A stretch of DNA of 64,000 nt from an uncultured Shimia sp. (GCF_947498095.1 NZ_CANMJE010000007.1:157679-221678); one strand, 5' to 3'. Positions 1 to 9,151 are shown, numbered from the stretch's first letter. Program-made: numbers and translations. The notes: generated from the sequence alone by a model not told the origin.

Positions 1-1
1 T

Positions 2-232
2 CGCGCCCAGCTTGGGGCAGCTGTACACCGGGTGATTGATGCGGGCTATGAGATCGAAGGCGCATCGGATCATGGTGTCAGTGAAGCTGTGTACCTGAGC
101 GATCCGGACGGCAATGGCGTGGAACTCTATCGTGATCGCCCCGAAAACCAGTGGCCCCGTAACCCGGACGGCAGTTTGGGCATGTACACCCGACGGCTGG
201 ATCTTCAGGCCCTTCTGGACGACGCGGCCTGA
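2..232 (+). CDS. VOC-family (glyoxalase/dioxygenase-like) protein, 3' end only
   Basis: This is the C-terminal part of a vicinal-oxygen-chelate fold protein whose beginning lies left of the window. The reading frame is open from base 2. The visible tail contains the family signature YLSDPDGNGVELYRD, in which the last Glu is a typical metal ligand, followed by RPENQWPRNPDGSL, the tail seen in CatE-like and glyoxalase-like extradiol proteins. Substrate cannot be told from a fragment. Confident for the fold, not for the reaction. Confidence 0.8.
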   Translation, partial: RAQLGAAVHRVIDAGYEIEGASDHGVSEAVYLSDPDGNGVELYRDRPENQWPRNPDGSLGMYTRRLDLQALLDDAA

Positions 233-361
233 CAGAGACCCGAACCTCTGGCATTGGCTCAATATTGGGCCCGTTACATCCTGCGCTGACGTCACCTTTT
301 GGATGGACCTCGGCCCGGCGCAGGACTAGCATCCCGCTGACACGAGTAAGAGGGGCGCATC

Positions 362-1231
362 ATGGCCGTCAGTAAGAACGTAAAAACCTATTACAATGGC
401 GAATGGCATGATGGCGACGTGCCAGTCATGCGCGCCGCGGATCATGGCAGTTGGCTGGGGACCACTGTCTTTGATGGGGCACGTTTCTTTGATGGCATGA
501 CCCCGGACCTCGAACCGCATCTGGCACGGGTCAATCGTTCGGCGGCCGCATTGATGCTGAACCCAACGGTCTCGACAGAGGATATGCTTGAGATCACGCG
601 AGAGGGTCTGAAACGGTTCCAGCGGGATGAGGCCGTTTACATCCGCCCGATGTACTGGGGCATTGATGGTGATTTGAGCATGAATGCCATTGTCCCTGAC
701 CAGTCGGAAACCGGCTTTGCCATCTGCCTCGAGGTGATTCCGATGGCGCAGGCAGATGCCACCACCACGTTGACGCGCACCAGGTTCCGCCGCCCGGTGC
801 TAGAGGATGCCGTCGTCAACGCCAAGGCCGGTTGTCTCTATCCCAACAACGCGCGGATGCTGGCCGAGGCCAAATCGAAGGGGTTTGCCAATGCCCTTGT
901 GGCCGACGCCATGGGCAACGTGGCTGAGACGGCAACTGCCAATGTGTTCATGGTCAAGGACGGCGAAGTGTTTACCCCCATTCCCAACGGCACCTTTCTT
1001 GCGGGGATCACCCGCTCACGTCACATGACAAATTTGCGCCGTGAGGGGATGGCCGTGCATGAAAAAGTTCTGAGCTTTGACGACTTTAATGACGCGGACG
1101 AAGTGTTCATGTCCGGCAATATGGCCAAGGTCACACCCGTCACCGCTTTGGACGACCGGCAGTATCAGGTTGGGCCGGTAACACGCCGGGTTCGCGAGAT
1201 GTATTGGGACTGGGCAGCTTCGGAAAATTAG
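362..1231 (+). CDS. ilvE: Class IV aminotransferase, branched-chain amino acid type
   Basis: PLP enzyme of 289 residues that should transfer the amino group between glutamate and branched-chain 2-oxo acids. The PLP lysine is probably K155, in NAKAGCLYPN, which matches the Lys-Ala-Gly signature of class IV transaminases. The cofactor-binding Glu is in NVAETATANVF (about residue 189), and the GTFLAGITR loop follows near residue 210. Length is normal for the family. A short GC-rich gap separates it from the partial gene upstream; a GAGG-like ribosome site precedes the ATG. D-amino-acid or aminodeoxychorismate-type class IV enzymes are possible alternatives, since this subfamily differs from the compact E. 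coli IlvE. Confidence 0.85.
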   Translation: MAVSKNVKTYYNGEWHDGDVPVMRAADHGSWLGTTVFDGARFFDGMTPDLEPHLARVNRSAAALMLNPTVSTEDMLEITREGLKRFQRDEAVYIRPMYWGIDGDLSMNAIVPDQSETGFAICLEVIPMAQADATTTLTRTRFRRPVLEDAVVNAKAGCLYPNNARMLAEAKSKGFANALVADAMGNVAETATANVFMVKDGEVFTPIPNGTFLAGITRSRHMTNLRREGMAVHEKVLSFDDFNDADEVFMSGNMAKVTPVTALDDRQYQVGPVTRRVREMYWDWAASEN

Positions 1232-1302
1232 AGGCGTGACAACTCGGCTATTGCCCTGCGCTTGGCTTGCAGCCATTCTCGGGACGAATTGGAGGACGGA
1301 CA

Positions 1303-1758
1303 ATGCGTAAGTTTCTGGTGGTCTTGGATGACAGCCGCGAATGCCTGAACGCCATGCGTTTTGCGGCCATGCGAGCAGCCCATACCCAGGGCGGAGTGCA
1401 AATTCTGTCGGTCATTCCACCGGATGAGTTCAACCACTGGATTGGTGTCGGCGACATCATGCGTGAGGAGGCTCGGGAACGGATCATCGCGCATTTCGAA
1501 GTCTTTGCGAAGTGGATGCGAGACAAGCAAGGTGTTGATCCGGAACTGGTTATTCGCGAAGGCGAGGCTGTTACGGAAATTCTGGGCCAGATCAGGGAAG
1601 ATACAGAAGTGGGTGTGCTGGTTCTTGGGGCTGGCGACGACAAAAAGGGGCCCGGCCCCCTGGTTACCCAGATGTCGCGCAATTCGGGCAGCTTGCCCAT
1701 CCCGGTCACGATTGTTCCCGGTGATCTGTCCAAAGAACGGTTGGAAGCAATCACCTGA
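1303..1758 (+). CDS. Universal stress protein (UspA family)
   Basis: A single-domain UspA-fold protein of 151 residues. The N-terminal strand FLVVLDDS carries the usual first Asp, and the C-terminal half has VLVLGAGDDKKGPG followed by LPIPVTIVPG, which corresponds to the nucleotide-binding G-x2-G-x9-G(S/T) region in degraded form. ATG 1303 is chosen over an upstream in-frame start because GGAGG lies 8 bases before it. Usp proteins bind ATP or AMP and help survival in stress; no specific partner is visible. It stands alone between ilvE and nfuA. Confidence 0.85.
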   Translation: MRKFLVVLDDSRECLNAMRFAAMRAAHTQGGVQILSVIPPDEFNHWIGVGDIMREEARERIIAHFEVFAKWMRDKQGVDPELVIREGEAVTEILGQIREDTEVGVLVLGAGDDKKGPGPLVTQMSRNSGSLPIPVTIVPGDLSKERLEAIT

Positions 1759-1839
1759 GACTGGTTATTCGACCCTGAAAATGACGTCCCACCCGGCGCC
1801 AGCCTGTTTTCTGACGTCAGTTTAGAATCATTCCAAACC

Positions 1840-1868
1840 TTGACACTCTGACAGGTGAAGCGCATATC
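1840..1868 (+). promoter_or_regulatory. Candidate housekeeping promoter for nfuA
   Basis: A perfect TTGACA (1840-1845) is followed after 17 bases by CATATC (1863-1868), about 30 bases before the nfuA ATG. The -35 match and spacing are ideal for a sigma-70 promoter; the -10 is weaker. Inference from sequence only. Confidence 0.5.
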
Positions 1869-1898
1869 TCAGAGCAAGAGAGAAAAGGTGCCGCACCA

Positions 1899-2462
1899 AT
1901 GTTCATTCAAACAGAATCCACGCCGAACCCCGCTACGCTGAAATTCCTGCCCGGTCAAACGGTGCTGGAAGTTGGTACAGCTGATTTCCCATCTGCCGAA
2001 GGCGCAGACGCGTCGCCACTGGCGAGCCGGATTTTTGGTGTCAAAGGCGTGAACGGTGTGTTTTTCGGCAATGACTTTGTCACCGTGACCAAAGCCGAAG
2101 ACGTCGAGTGGGATCATATCAAACCCGCGATCCTTGGCGCCATCATGGAGCATTTCCAATCCGGTCAACCCGTCATGGCAGGCGAAGCAACCGCCCCATC
2201 AGGTCATGCCGAGCACACCGGTGAAGATGGCGAAATCGTCGGCCAGATCAAAGAGCTTTTGGACACACGCGTTCGCCCAGCCGTGGCACAGGATGGTGGC
2301 GACATCACCTTCCACGGCTTTGATCGCGGTGTTGTCTACCTGCACATGCAAGGCGCTTGCGCGGGCTGTCCCTCGTCAACGCTGACACTGAAAATGGGGA
2401 TTGAGAACCTTTTGCGCCACTACATTCCTGAAGTGACCGAAGTGCGCCCGGTTGCGGTCTGA
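1899..2462 (+). CDS. nfuA: NfuA/NifU-type iron-sulfur cluster carrier
   Basis: A 187-residue cytoplasmic scaffold or carrier that passes Fe-S clusters to apo-enzymes. It has the N-terminal Nfu domain (residues 1 to about 88, starting MFIQTESTPNPATLKFLPG) and a C-terminal NifU domain (about 108-187) with the cluster-binding CAGC motif, C154 and C157. This domain order is that of the eukaryotic NFU1 and alphaproteobacterial Nfu. Preceded by a good TTGACA promoter candidate. The stop overlaps nothing, but the next gene starts 17 bases later, so co-transcription is likely. Confidence 0.93.
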   Translation: MFIQTESTPNPATLKFLPGQTVLEVGTADFPSAEGADASPLASRIFGVKGVNGVFFGNDFVTVTKAEDVEWDHIKPAILGAIMEHFQSGQPVMAGEATAPSGHAEHTGEDGEIVGQIKELLDTRVRPAVAQDGGDITFHGFDRGVVYLHMQGACAGCPSSTLTLKMGIENLLRHYIPEVTEVRPVAV

Positions 2463-2478
2463 GCCACACCGCTCGACC

Positions 2479-2916
2479 ATGACCCATCCAGAGTTTCAGA
2501 TCACGGGACGGTGCTATTGTGGCGCCGTCTCTTTGCGTTCAGAGCATCCACCGCGAACTGTTGCCTATTGTCACTGTTCCGACTGCAAACGCTGGACCGG
2601 TGCGCCCGTCGCTGCATTTGCGGCGTTTTTAGCCGACGATCTGCACTTTTGCCCCGATCAGGGCGCGGGGCGATCTCATGCGGCGGGCGTTACACGCTGG
2701 AACTGCAAATCCTGCGGGTCTCCGCTGCAAGCAGCTTTCGACTACTTACCAGATCAGGTTTATGTGCCCTTGGGATTGATCGATCAGGCGGATGACCTCC
2801 CGCCACAGCTTCATTGCCATTCAAACTCCTGCTATTCGTGGCTTTCGATTTCGGATGAAGCGGACCGTGCAGCCAAGTCAGGGCGCTCACAATTGAACGA
2901 GGCCACAGGCTCATGA
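2479..2916 (+). CDS. GFA-family (Mss4-like fold) zinc protein
   Basis: A 145-residue protein of the glutathione-dependent formaldehyde-activating (GFA) family. The zinc-binding cysteines are visible in GRCYCGAVSL, YCHCSDCKRWTG and NCKSCGSP, the standard three clusters. ATG 2479 is preferred to an in-frame ATG at 2452, which would start inside nfuA. Its end overlaps the tsaB start by four bases (ATGA), implying translational coupling. Members are often not formaldehyde enzymes, so the substrate is open. Confidence 0.85.
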   Translation: MTHPEFQITGRCYCGAVSLRSEHPPRTVAYCHCSDCKRWTGAPVAAFAAFLADDLHFCPDQGAGRSHAAGVTRWNCKSCGSPLQAAFDYLPDQVYVPLGLIDQADDLPPQLHCHSNSCYSWLSISDEADRAAKSGRSQLNEATGS

Positions 2917-3497
2917 CGCAGCGCGATACGTTGGTACTGGGGTTTGACACGTCCGCCCGACACTGCGCGGCCTCTCTTATGCGCGGCGACACCGTCCTTG
3001 TCTCGCGGGTCGAAGAGATGGCACGCGGACAGGCCGAGCGTCTTATGCCCATGCTCGAGGAAGTGTTAAGCGAAGCAGGTGTCACGTGGCGTGACCTTGA
3101 CGTCATCGGTGTGGGTGTCGGACCCGGCAACTTTACGGGCATCCGTCTCAGCGTGTCGGCAGCGCGTGGTCTGGCCCTTGCGTTGGGGGTGCCTGCCCTG
3201 GGGGTGTCGACCTTTGAAGCAACCTCGCTGGGCGTGAGCGAAGACCATATTGCGGGCGTTGAGGCACCACGCGGGCAGGTCTATGTCTGCGCACCGGGTG
3301 GCGAGCCAAGACTGGAACCCGAACACCCCACCGATGGCTCGAAACTCGTCTTGTCGCCGCCTGCGGACAAACTCGCAGAAAACATCGCGCGAATTGCAGC
3401 CACACGGCGGAATGATGGCACGCGCCCTGCCCCTCTCTACATCAAGGCCGCAGATGCTGCTCCGCCACGCGATCCGGCGCCGGTGATCCTGCCATGA
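2913..3497 (+). CDS. tsaB: tRNA threonylcarbamoyladenosine biosynthesis protein TsaB
   Basis: The 194-residue non-catalytic partner of TsaD in formation of t6A37 on ANN-decoding tRNAs. The N-terminal ASKHA fold is clear: LGFDTSARHCAASL (about residues 9-22) and GVGVGPGNFTGIRLSVSAARG (about 66-86, the TsaB signature). It is somewhat shorter than the E. coli protein (about 230). It overlaps the GFA gene before it and rimI after it by four bases each, so the three are one operon. A tsaB-rimI pairing is common. Confidence 0.93.
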   Translation: MTQRDTLVLGFDTSARHCAASLMRGDTVLVSRVEEMARGQAERLMPMLEEVLSEAGVTWRDLDVIGVGVGPGNFTGIRLSVSAARGLALALGVPALGVSTFEATSLGVSEDHIAGVEAPRGQVYVCAPGGEPRLEPEHPTDGSKLVLSPPADKLAENIARIAATRRNDGTRPAPLYIKAADAAPPRDPAPVILP

Positions 3498-3907
3498 CCT
3501 CGGCGGACTTGGCGTCGATCTATGCGGCTGCTTTTCCACAAGGCCGGGCGTGGAAGACCACCGAGTTCGACACCTTGCTGGAGTCGCCTCATTGCTTTCT
3601 GGTGACCTGCGACCGTGGTTTTGCTCTGGGCCGCGTCATCCTGGACGAAGCCGAGCTTGTCACCATCGCCACCCACCCTGATGCGCAGGGCAATGGGATT
3701 GGCCGCCAGTGCCTAAAGATGTTCCAAGAGGAATCAGCTGCTCAGGGTGCTACGTCGGCATTTCTTGAAGTCGCCTCAGACAATTTGGTGGCACTGCACT
3801 TTTATGAGTCGGAGGGTTGGTACAAAACCCGGACTCGCAGAGGATATTACACGCGAAACGATGGTTCTGCGGCAGATGCGCTGCTTATGGGCAAATCACT
3901 GACCTAG
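3494..3907 (+). CDS. rimI: GNAT acetyltransferase, RimI type
   Basis: A 137-residue GNAT protein, probably the N-alpha-acetyltransferase that modifies ribosomal protein S18. The acetyl-CoA loop is TIATHPDAQGNGIGRQCL (about residues 56-73, Q-x-x-G-x-G/A form), and the C-terminal part has FLEVASDNLVALHFYESEGW, typical of RimI. Its start overlaps the tsaB stop. Assignment rests on the motif and on the tsaB linkage; the acceptor protein is inferred. Confidence 0.85.
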   Translation: MTSADLASIYAAAFPQGRAWKTTEFDTLLESPHCFLVTCDRGFALGRVILDEAELVTIATHPDAQGNGIGRQCLKMFQEESAAQGATSAFLEVASDNLVALHFYESEGWYKTRTRRGYYTRNDGSAADALLMGKSLT

Positions 3908-4068
3908 GGTCATGCGTTGAATCCAGAGAATCCTGACCAAATCGTCAAATCTTCCTTGACCCTACCCGGTCTCTGCGGCCTTACTTGCAGATGATCTGAC
4001 TGGATCAATGAGTCCGACGGGCCGGATTGAAAACCAAAAATGGCCCGGAAACCACTTGGGAGAGATAC

Positions 4069-5073
4069 ATGACCCTCATGAAGAAACTTCTCGGTGCTGC
4101 TGTCGCGGTGGCTGTCACCGCAGGCACAGCTTTTGCTGAACCAGCACTGATTTTTGACCTTGGCGGCAAGTTCGACAAATCGTTTAACGAAGCAGCCTTT
4201 AACGGTGCACAGCGCTGGGCCGAAGAAACCGGCGGCAAGTTCCTTGAAATCGAACTGCAATCCGAAGCACAGCGTGAGCAGGCCCTGCGCCGTTTCGCTG
4301 AAGCAGGCGCCAACCCGGTGATCACAACCGGTTTTGCCTTTGCCACACCTGTTGAGAACGTTGCAGGCGACTATCCTGACACCAAGTTCGTCAACATTGA
4401 CGGTTGGATGCCCGAAGTGCCGCCAAACGTGCAACTGATTGGCTTTCAAGAGCATCAGGGCTCTTACCTTGTTGGCATGATGGCTGCAATGGCGTCGAAA
4501 TCCGGCACCGTTGGCTTTATCGGCGGCATGGACATTCCGCTGATCCGTCACTTCGGTTGCGGCTACGCCCAAGGCGCCAAGTCCGTCAACCCAGACATTA
4601 AGATCGTTGCCAACATGACCGGCACCACGCCGACAGCATGGAACGACCCGGTGAAAGGTTCGGAACTGACCAAAGCCCAGATCGCCCAAGGCGCTGATGT
4701 GGTTTATGCCGCGGCTGGCGGCACTGGCGTAGGCGTTCTGCAAACTGCTGCAGACGAAGGCATCCTGTCGATCGGTGTGGACAGCAACCAGAACCACCTG
4801 CACTCGGGCAAAGTTCTGACCTCGATGTTGAAGCGCGTTGACGTGGCCGTTTACAACTCGATGAAAGCTGGCGAAGCTATGGAAACCGGTGGGTTCACGA
4901 CACTGGGTCTGGCCGAAGAGGGTGTTGGCGTCGCGATGGACGAGCACAACGCCGCACTGGTTAGCGACGACATGAAAGCTGCCGTAGAAGACGCACGCGC
5001 CAAGATCATCAATGGTGATCTGGAAGTTGTGGCCTACTACACCAATGACAGCTGCCCGGTTCTCGACTTCTAA
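4069..5073 (+). CDS. BMP-family ABC transporter substrate-binding protein
   Basis: A periplasmic binding protein of 334 residues of the Bmp/PnrA family, which usually bind nucleosides or related purines. A Sec signal peptide runs from the start to about residue 25 (KKLLGAAVAVAVTAGTAFA, cut before EPAL). The mature start, IFDLGGKFDKSFNEAAFNGA, is the family hallmark. ATG 4069 follows GGGAGAG at good distance; a second Met three codons later (4078) is also possible, and a longer in-frame start at 4027 would bury the signal peptide. A hairpin just downstream probably keeps its expression above that of the ATPase and permease genes that follow. Confidence 0.9.
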   Translation: MTLMKKLLGAAVAVAVTAGTAFAEPALIFDLGGKFDKSFNEAAFNGAQRWAEETGGKFLEIELQSEAQREQALRRFAEAGANPVITTGFAFATPVENVAGDYPDTKFVNIDGWMPEVPPNVQLIGFQEHQGSYLVGMMAAMASKSGTVGFIGGMDIPLIRHFGCGYAQGAKSVNPDIKIVANMTGTTPTAWNDPVKGSELTKAQIAQGADVVYAAAGGTGVGVLQTAADEGILSIGVDSNQNHLHSGKVLTSMLKRVDVAVYNSMKAGEAMETGGFTTLGLAEEGVGVAMDEHNAALVSDDMKAAVEDARAKIINGDLEVVAYYTNDSCPVLDF

Positions 5074-5094
5074 TCAGAACCGCGAATAGAACAG

Positions 5095-5128
5095 GGGCCG
5101 TGCCACTGCGGCGCGGCCCTTTGCTTTT
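5095..5128 (+). terminator. Hairpin after the binding-protein gene (attenuator-like)
   Basis: GGGCCG (5095-5100) pairs with CGGCCC (5114-5119), and an inner GCC/GGC adds to the stem. The stem is followed by TTTGCTTTT. It lies 22 bases after the stop codon and before the next gene of the operon, the place where many ABC operons have partial termination. Confidence 0.6.
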
Positions 5129-5141
5129 GGGGAAGCAGCAT

Positions 5142-5498
5142 ATGTCTCAAGTCATCGACGCCTTTTTTGCCGCCTGGGGGGAAACCGACCCCAAGCTTCG
5201 CGCCGCAACATTGCGCAGGTGCCTGTCTGATGACGTTGCTTATCTGGATCCTCGCCTGACCGAACCCCTGAAGGGGATTGAGGCCGTTGAAGGCTATGTG
5301 GCGATGTATTCGACATATGCACCCGGTGCGACGGCTGAGGTCATCCAGCAAACCCAGGATGGCCAGACGACCCGCGCTTCGGTTGCCTTTCGTATGAGCG
5401 ACGAAACCGTCCAACATGGCCACTACTTCATAGAAGCTGACGACCAAGGACGCCTGACGCGTCTTGAGGGGCATGTCGGCTTGGGAGAAACTGAATGA
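5142..5498 (+). CDS. SnoaL/NTF2-like small protein in transporter operon
   Basis: A 118-residue cone-fold (NTF2-like) protein: helical start VIDAFFAAWGETD, then LSDDVAYLDP, and strands ending in HYFIEADDQGRLTRLEGHVG. These are small ligand-pocket proteins with varied roles. ATG 5142 has GGAAG ten bases upstream; an earlier in-frame ATG at 5100 would sit inside the hairpin. The stop overlaps the ATPase start (ATGA). A role in handling the imported ligand is only inferred from its place. Confidence 0.7.
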   Translation: MSQVIDAFFAAWGETDPKLRAATLRRCLSDDVAYLDPRLTEPLKGIEAVEGYVAMYSTYAPGATAEVIQQTQDGQTTRASVAFRMSDETVQHGHYFIEADDQGRLTRLEGHVGLGETE

Positions 5499-7087
5499 CC
5501 GCTCCTGCAATTGAACTCAAAGGCATCTCAAAAGCCTTTGGCCCTGTTCAGGCCAATAAGGACATCTCGATTTCCGTTCAACCGGGCACAATCCATGGCA
5601 TTATCGGCGAAAACGGCGCTGGAAAATCAACTTTGATGTCAATCCTTTACGGCTTTTACAAAGCCGACAAAGGTGAGATTTTCATTAAGGGTCAAAAGAC
5701 CCAGATTCCAGACAGCCAGGCCGCGATTGCCGCCGGCATCGGCATGGTGTTTCAGCACTTCAAGCTGGTCGAAAACTTCACAGTTCTGGAGAACATCATC
5801 CTTGGCGCGGAAGACGGCGCTTTGCTGCGTCCGTCTCTTGCGAAAGCGCGCAAAGAACTGCAGCACCTCGCCGAGGAATACGAGCTGAACATCGACCCGG
5901 ATGCGGTGATTGAAAACCTGAGCGTCGGGCATCAGCAACGGGTCGAAATCCTCAAGGCTCTGTACCGCAAGGCTGACATTCTCATCCTGGATGAACCCAC
6001 AGGCGTGCTGACACCTGCCGAGGCAGATCAACTGTTCCGCATTCTTGATCGCCTGCGTGAAGAAGGCAAAACCATTATCCTGATCACCCACAAGCTGCGC
6101 GAGATTATGGACATCACCAACACGGTAAGCGTGATGCGACGTGGCGAGATGACGGCGACGGTTAAGACGGCAGAGACCAGCCCGGAACATTTGGCCGAGT
6201 TGATGGTCGGCCGTAAAGTTTTGTTGCGCGTTGACAAAAAGCCTGCATCGCCCGGCGAGGTGGTTTTGGAAGTCGAAGGACTGCGTGTTGTCGATGACAA
6301 GGGTGTTGAACGCGTCAAAGGCATCGACCTGACAGTCCGCAAGGGCGAAATTCTGGGCATTGCAGGCGTCGCAGGCAATGGCCAGTCAGAGCTGTTGGAA
6401 GTCTTGGGCGGTTTTGCCAATGCGACAGGCGAAATTCGTGTGAACGGCCAGCCTATCGATTTGACCGGGCGCCACAGCGATGGCCAGTCCCGGCGCGCAC
6501 GCGGCATCGCGCATGTGCCTGAAGACCGGCAGCGCGAAGGCCTTATCATGGAATACACCGCATGGGAGAACATGGTGTTCGGCTATCATCTGGACCCCGA
6601 GTACCAGTCGGGTCTGTTGATGGACAATGCAGGCATTCAAGAGCTGGCTCAGGAGAAAATGGATCGCTTCGACGTGCGTCCACCGCATCCCAAGCTGGCC
6701 GCTAAAAACTTCTCGGGCGGCAATCAGCAAAAGATCGTTCTGGCGCGTGAGATTGAGAGGAACCCGGATTTGCTGTTGGTCGGCCAGCCCACGCGCGGCG
6801 TGGACATTGGTGCGATCGAGTTTATCCACCAGCAAATCGTCAACCTGCGTGATGAAGGTAAAGCGATCCTGTTGGTGAGTGTCGAACTGGAAGAAATTCT
6901 GTCCCTCAGCGACCGCATCGCGGTGATGTTTGACGGCCACGTCATGGGAGAGCGCATGCCCGACCAGACAGATGAGAAAGAACTTGGCCTATTGATGGCA
7001 GGTGTTACACAAGAACCAAACGCGGATACGGCCAAAGTGGTGGACCAGCAGTTTGCCTTGCAAGACGAAGAGCGGGGGGGCGCATAA
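5495..7087 (+). CDS. ABC importer ATP-binding protein, double-domain (BMP-type system)
   Basis: A 530-residue fused ATPase of the simple-sugar/nucleoside class (RbsA/YufO type). First domain: Walker A GENGAGKST (38-46), signature LSVGHQQR, Walker B LILDEPTGVLTP. Second domain: degenerate Walker A GVAGNGQSE, signature FSGGNQQK, and LLVGQPTRGVD. Such asymmetry, with one weak second site, is normal in this class. It energises the two permeases encoded directly downstream. The short C-terminal tail after about residue 500 is charged and unremarkable. Confidence 0.93.
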   Translation: MTAPAIELKGISKAFGPVQANKDISISVQPGTIHGIIGENGAGKSTLMSILYGFYKADKGEIFIKGQKTQIPDSQAAIAAGIGMVFQHFKLVENFTVLENIILGAEDGALLRPSLAKARKELQHLAEEYELNIDPDAVIENLSVGHQQRVEILKALYRKADILILDEPTGVLTPAEADQLFRILDRLREEGKTIILITHKLREIMDITNTVSVMRRGEMTATVKTAETSPEHLAELMVGRKVLLRVDKKPASPGEVVLEVEGLRVVDDKGVERVKGIDLTVRKGEILGIAGVAGNGQSELLEVLGGFANATGEIRVNGQPIDLTGRHSDGQSRRARGIAHVPEDRQREGLIMEYTAWENMVFGYHLDPEYQSGLLMDNAGIQELAQEKMDRFDVRPPHPKLAAKNFSGGNQQKIVLAREIERNPDLLLVGQPTRGVDIGAIEFIHQQIVNLRDEGKAILLVSVELEEILSLSDRIAVMFDGHVMGERMPDQTDEKELGLLMAGVTQEPNADTAKVVDQQFALQDEERGGA

Positions 7088-7088
7088 G

Positions 7089-8183
7089 ATGGAAAAGATG
7101 CCACATTGGGCCGATATCGTCCTTATTCCTCTGATCTCACTTTTGTTGGCGGCGTTCCTTTCAGCGCTTGTGATCCTCGCGATTGGAGAAAATCCCTGGA
7201 CCGCCTTTAAGCTTATGGTCGATGGCGCTCTGATGCGCTCGGCGGGCTGGGGTTATACGCTCTATTACGCCACCAACTTTATGTTCACCGGCCTTGCCGT
7301 ATCCGTCGCGTTCCATGCGCGGATGTTCAACATCGGGGGCGAAGGTCAGGCGATGCTTGGGGGGTTGGGCGTTGCCTATATCTGCCTGTTTATCCCTTGG
7401 CCGCATTGGTCACTGGCCTTGCTGGGGGCCAGTGTTGGAGCGGCGGCGTTCGGGGCCTTTTGGGCGCTGATCCCGGCCTACCTGCAGGCCAAGCGCGGCA
7501 GCCATATCGTGATCACCACGATCATGTTCAACTTTATCGCTGCAGCTGTTCTGAACTATATACTCGTCAATGTCCTACGCCCGCCACGTTCGATGGATCC
7601 GGCGACGGCAAAGTTTCCCGAGGCCACGCATTTGCCGACGTTCCGAGACATGTTTTCGACAGCCGAGAACATCATGTTCCGAGGCGCACCAGCCAACGTG
7701 ACGTTCTTTCTTGCCATCGCGGCCTGTGTTCTTGTCTGGTACCTGATCTGGCGCACCCGGCTGGGCTATGAAATTCGCGCGTTTGGGTTTTCAGAAAGCG
7801 GCGCGAAATACGCGGGTATTTCACCTGTCCGGATCACCATCATCGCGATGGTCATCTCGGGCGCGCTGGCGGGCATGATGTCAGTCAACACCACGATGGG
7901 CGAAAGCGAACGCCTAATCCTTAACTCGACCGAAGGCGCCGGGTTTATCGGGATCGCCGTGGCATTGATGGGTCGCAACCATCCGTTTGGCGTGTTCCTC
8001 GCCGCGATCCTCTTTGGGTTCCTCTATCAAGGCGGCGCCGAATTGGCGCTCTGGACAGACATCCCACGCGAATTGATCGTGGTCATTCAGGCCCTGGTGA
8101 TCCTGTTCACCGGGGCGTTGGACAACATGGTCAGGATGCCTCTGGAGAAATTGTTCATGGCTTTGCGGAAAGGAGACGCGTGA
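7089..8183 (+). CDS. ABC importer permease, first (BMP-type system)
   Basis: A 364-residue inner-membrane permease of the BPD_transp_2 family. It has about eight to nine hydrophobic segments and the coupling-region sequence FNIGGEGQAMLGGLGVAY (about residue 77-94). It starts one base after the ATPase stop; the ATG at 7089 fits better than an in-frame start within the ATPase gene. The last base is shared with the second permease's ATG. The pairing of a longer (about 360) and a shorter (about 320) permease matches characterised nucleoside importers. Confidence 0.92.
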   Translation: MEKMPHWADIVLIPLISLLLAAFLSALVILAIGENPWTAFKLMVDGALMRSAGWGYTLYYATNFMFTGLAVSVAFHARMFNIGGEGQAMLGGLGVAYICLFIPWPHWSLALLGASVGAAAFGAFWALIPAYLQAKRGSHIVITTIMFNFIAAAVLNYILVNVLRPPRSMDPATAKFPEATHLPTFRDMFSTAENIMFRGAPANVTFFLAIAACVLVWYLIWRTRLGYEIRAFGFSESGAKYAGISPVRITIIAMVISGALAGMMSVNTTMGESERLILNSTEGAGFIGIAVALMGRNHPFGVFLAAILFGFLYQGGAELALWTDIPRELIVVIQALVILFTGALDNMVRMPLEKLFMALRKGDA

Positions 8184-9151
8184 TGGATTTCGTGACCCTT
8201 CTGCAGGTGCTGGATTCGACCGTTCGTCTGGCTACCCCATTGTTGCTGGCCTGTCTGGCGGGCCTGTTCTCGGAACGTGCCGGGATTTTTGATATCGGCC
8301 TTGAAGGCAAAATGCTGGCGGCGGCGTTCTTTTCTGCCGCCATCGCCTACATGTCTGGAAACGTCTGGTTGGGGCTACTCGCCGGGATCGGTGCGTCAAT
8401 GGCTCTGTCTCTTTTGCATGGGCTGGCCTCGATCCAGTTCCGAGGCAACCAGCTTATTTCCGGCGTTGCTATCAACTTTCTTGCCGCAGGCATCACAGTT
8501 CTGGTCGCCGAGGACTGGTTCAGTCAGGGCGGGCGCACGCCCTCGTTGCAAGGTGCCGCCCGGTTCGATCCCATTATGCTGCCTTTCGCGGAAACGCTAC
8601 AATCCGTGCCAGTGCTGGGCCCGATTTACTATGAGCTGATTTCGGGGCATTCGATCCTTGTTTACATCGCCTTTGCCATGGTGCCACTGACGTGGTGGGT
8701 TCTGTTCCGCACGAGGTTTGGCCTGCGCTTGCGCGCGGTGGGCGAGAACCCCGCAGCCGTGGACACAGCTGGCGTATCGGTGATCGGGCTGCGCTATGCC
8801 GCGGTAATGATCTGTGGCGTGCTCTGTGGCATTGCGGGCGCATATCTTGCCACATCACTGCAGGCCGGCTTTGTCAAAGACATGTCAGCCGGGCGCGGCT
8901 TTATTGCATTGGCAGCTTTGATTTTTGCCAAGTGGCGGCCTTGGCATGCGCTGGGTACCTGCTTGTTGTTTGGCTTGTTCCAAGTTGTAGAACTGCGCCC
9001 CGACGTCATTGAGACGATGTTGGGAGTCAAAGTTCAGGTGCAGTTCCTTAGTGCGTTGCCCTACATCCTGACCGTCGTGATCCTCGCCGGGTTTGTGGGC
9101 AAGGCCATCCCGCCTCGAGCCGGCGGCGAACCCTACGTGAAAGAGCGCTGA
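8183..9151 (+). CDS. ABC importer permease, second (BMP-type system)
   Basis: A 322-residue BPD_transp_2 permease with about eight membrane segments and the matching coupling motif FDIGLEGKMLAAAFFSAA (about residues 34-51). ATG 8183 overlaps the first permease's stop (TGATG) and follows AGGAG at 8171; the GTG one codon earlier is less likely. Together with the preceding four genes it forms a complete importer. The cargo is probably a nucleoside or a similar purine-like compound, by family; deoD at 20.9 kb is not linked closely enough to prove it. Confidence 0.92.
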   Translation: MDFVTLLQVLDSTVRLATPLLLACLAGLFSERAGIFDIGLEGKMLAAAFFSAAIAYMSGNVWLGLLAGIGASMALSLLHGLASIQFRGNQLISGVAINFLAAGITVLVAEDWFSQGGRTPSLQGAARFDPIMLPFAETLQSVPVLGPIYYELISGHSILVYIAFAMVPLTWWVLFRTRFGLRLRAVGENPAAVDTAGVSVIGLRYAAVMICGVLCGIAGAYLATSLQAGFVKDMSAGRGFIALAALIFAKWRPWHALGTCLLFGLFQVVELRPDVIETMLGVKVQVQFLSALPYILTVVILAGFVGKAIPPRAGGEPYVKER

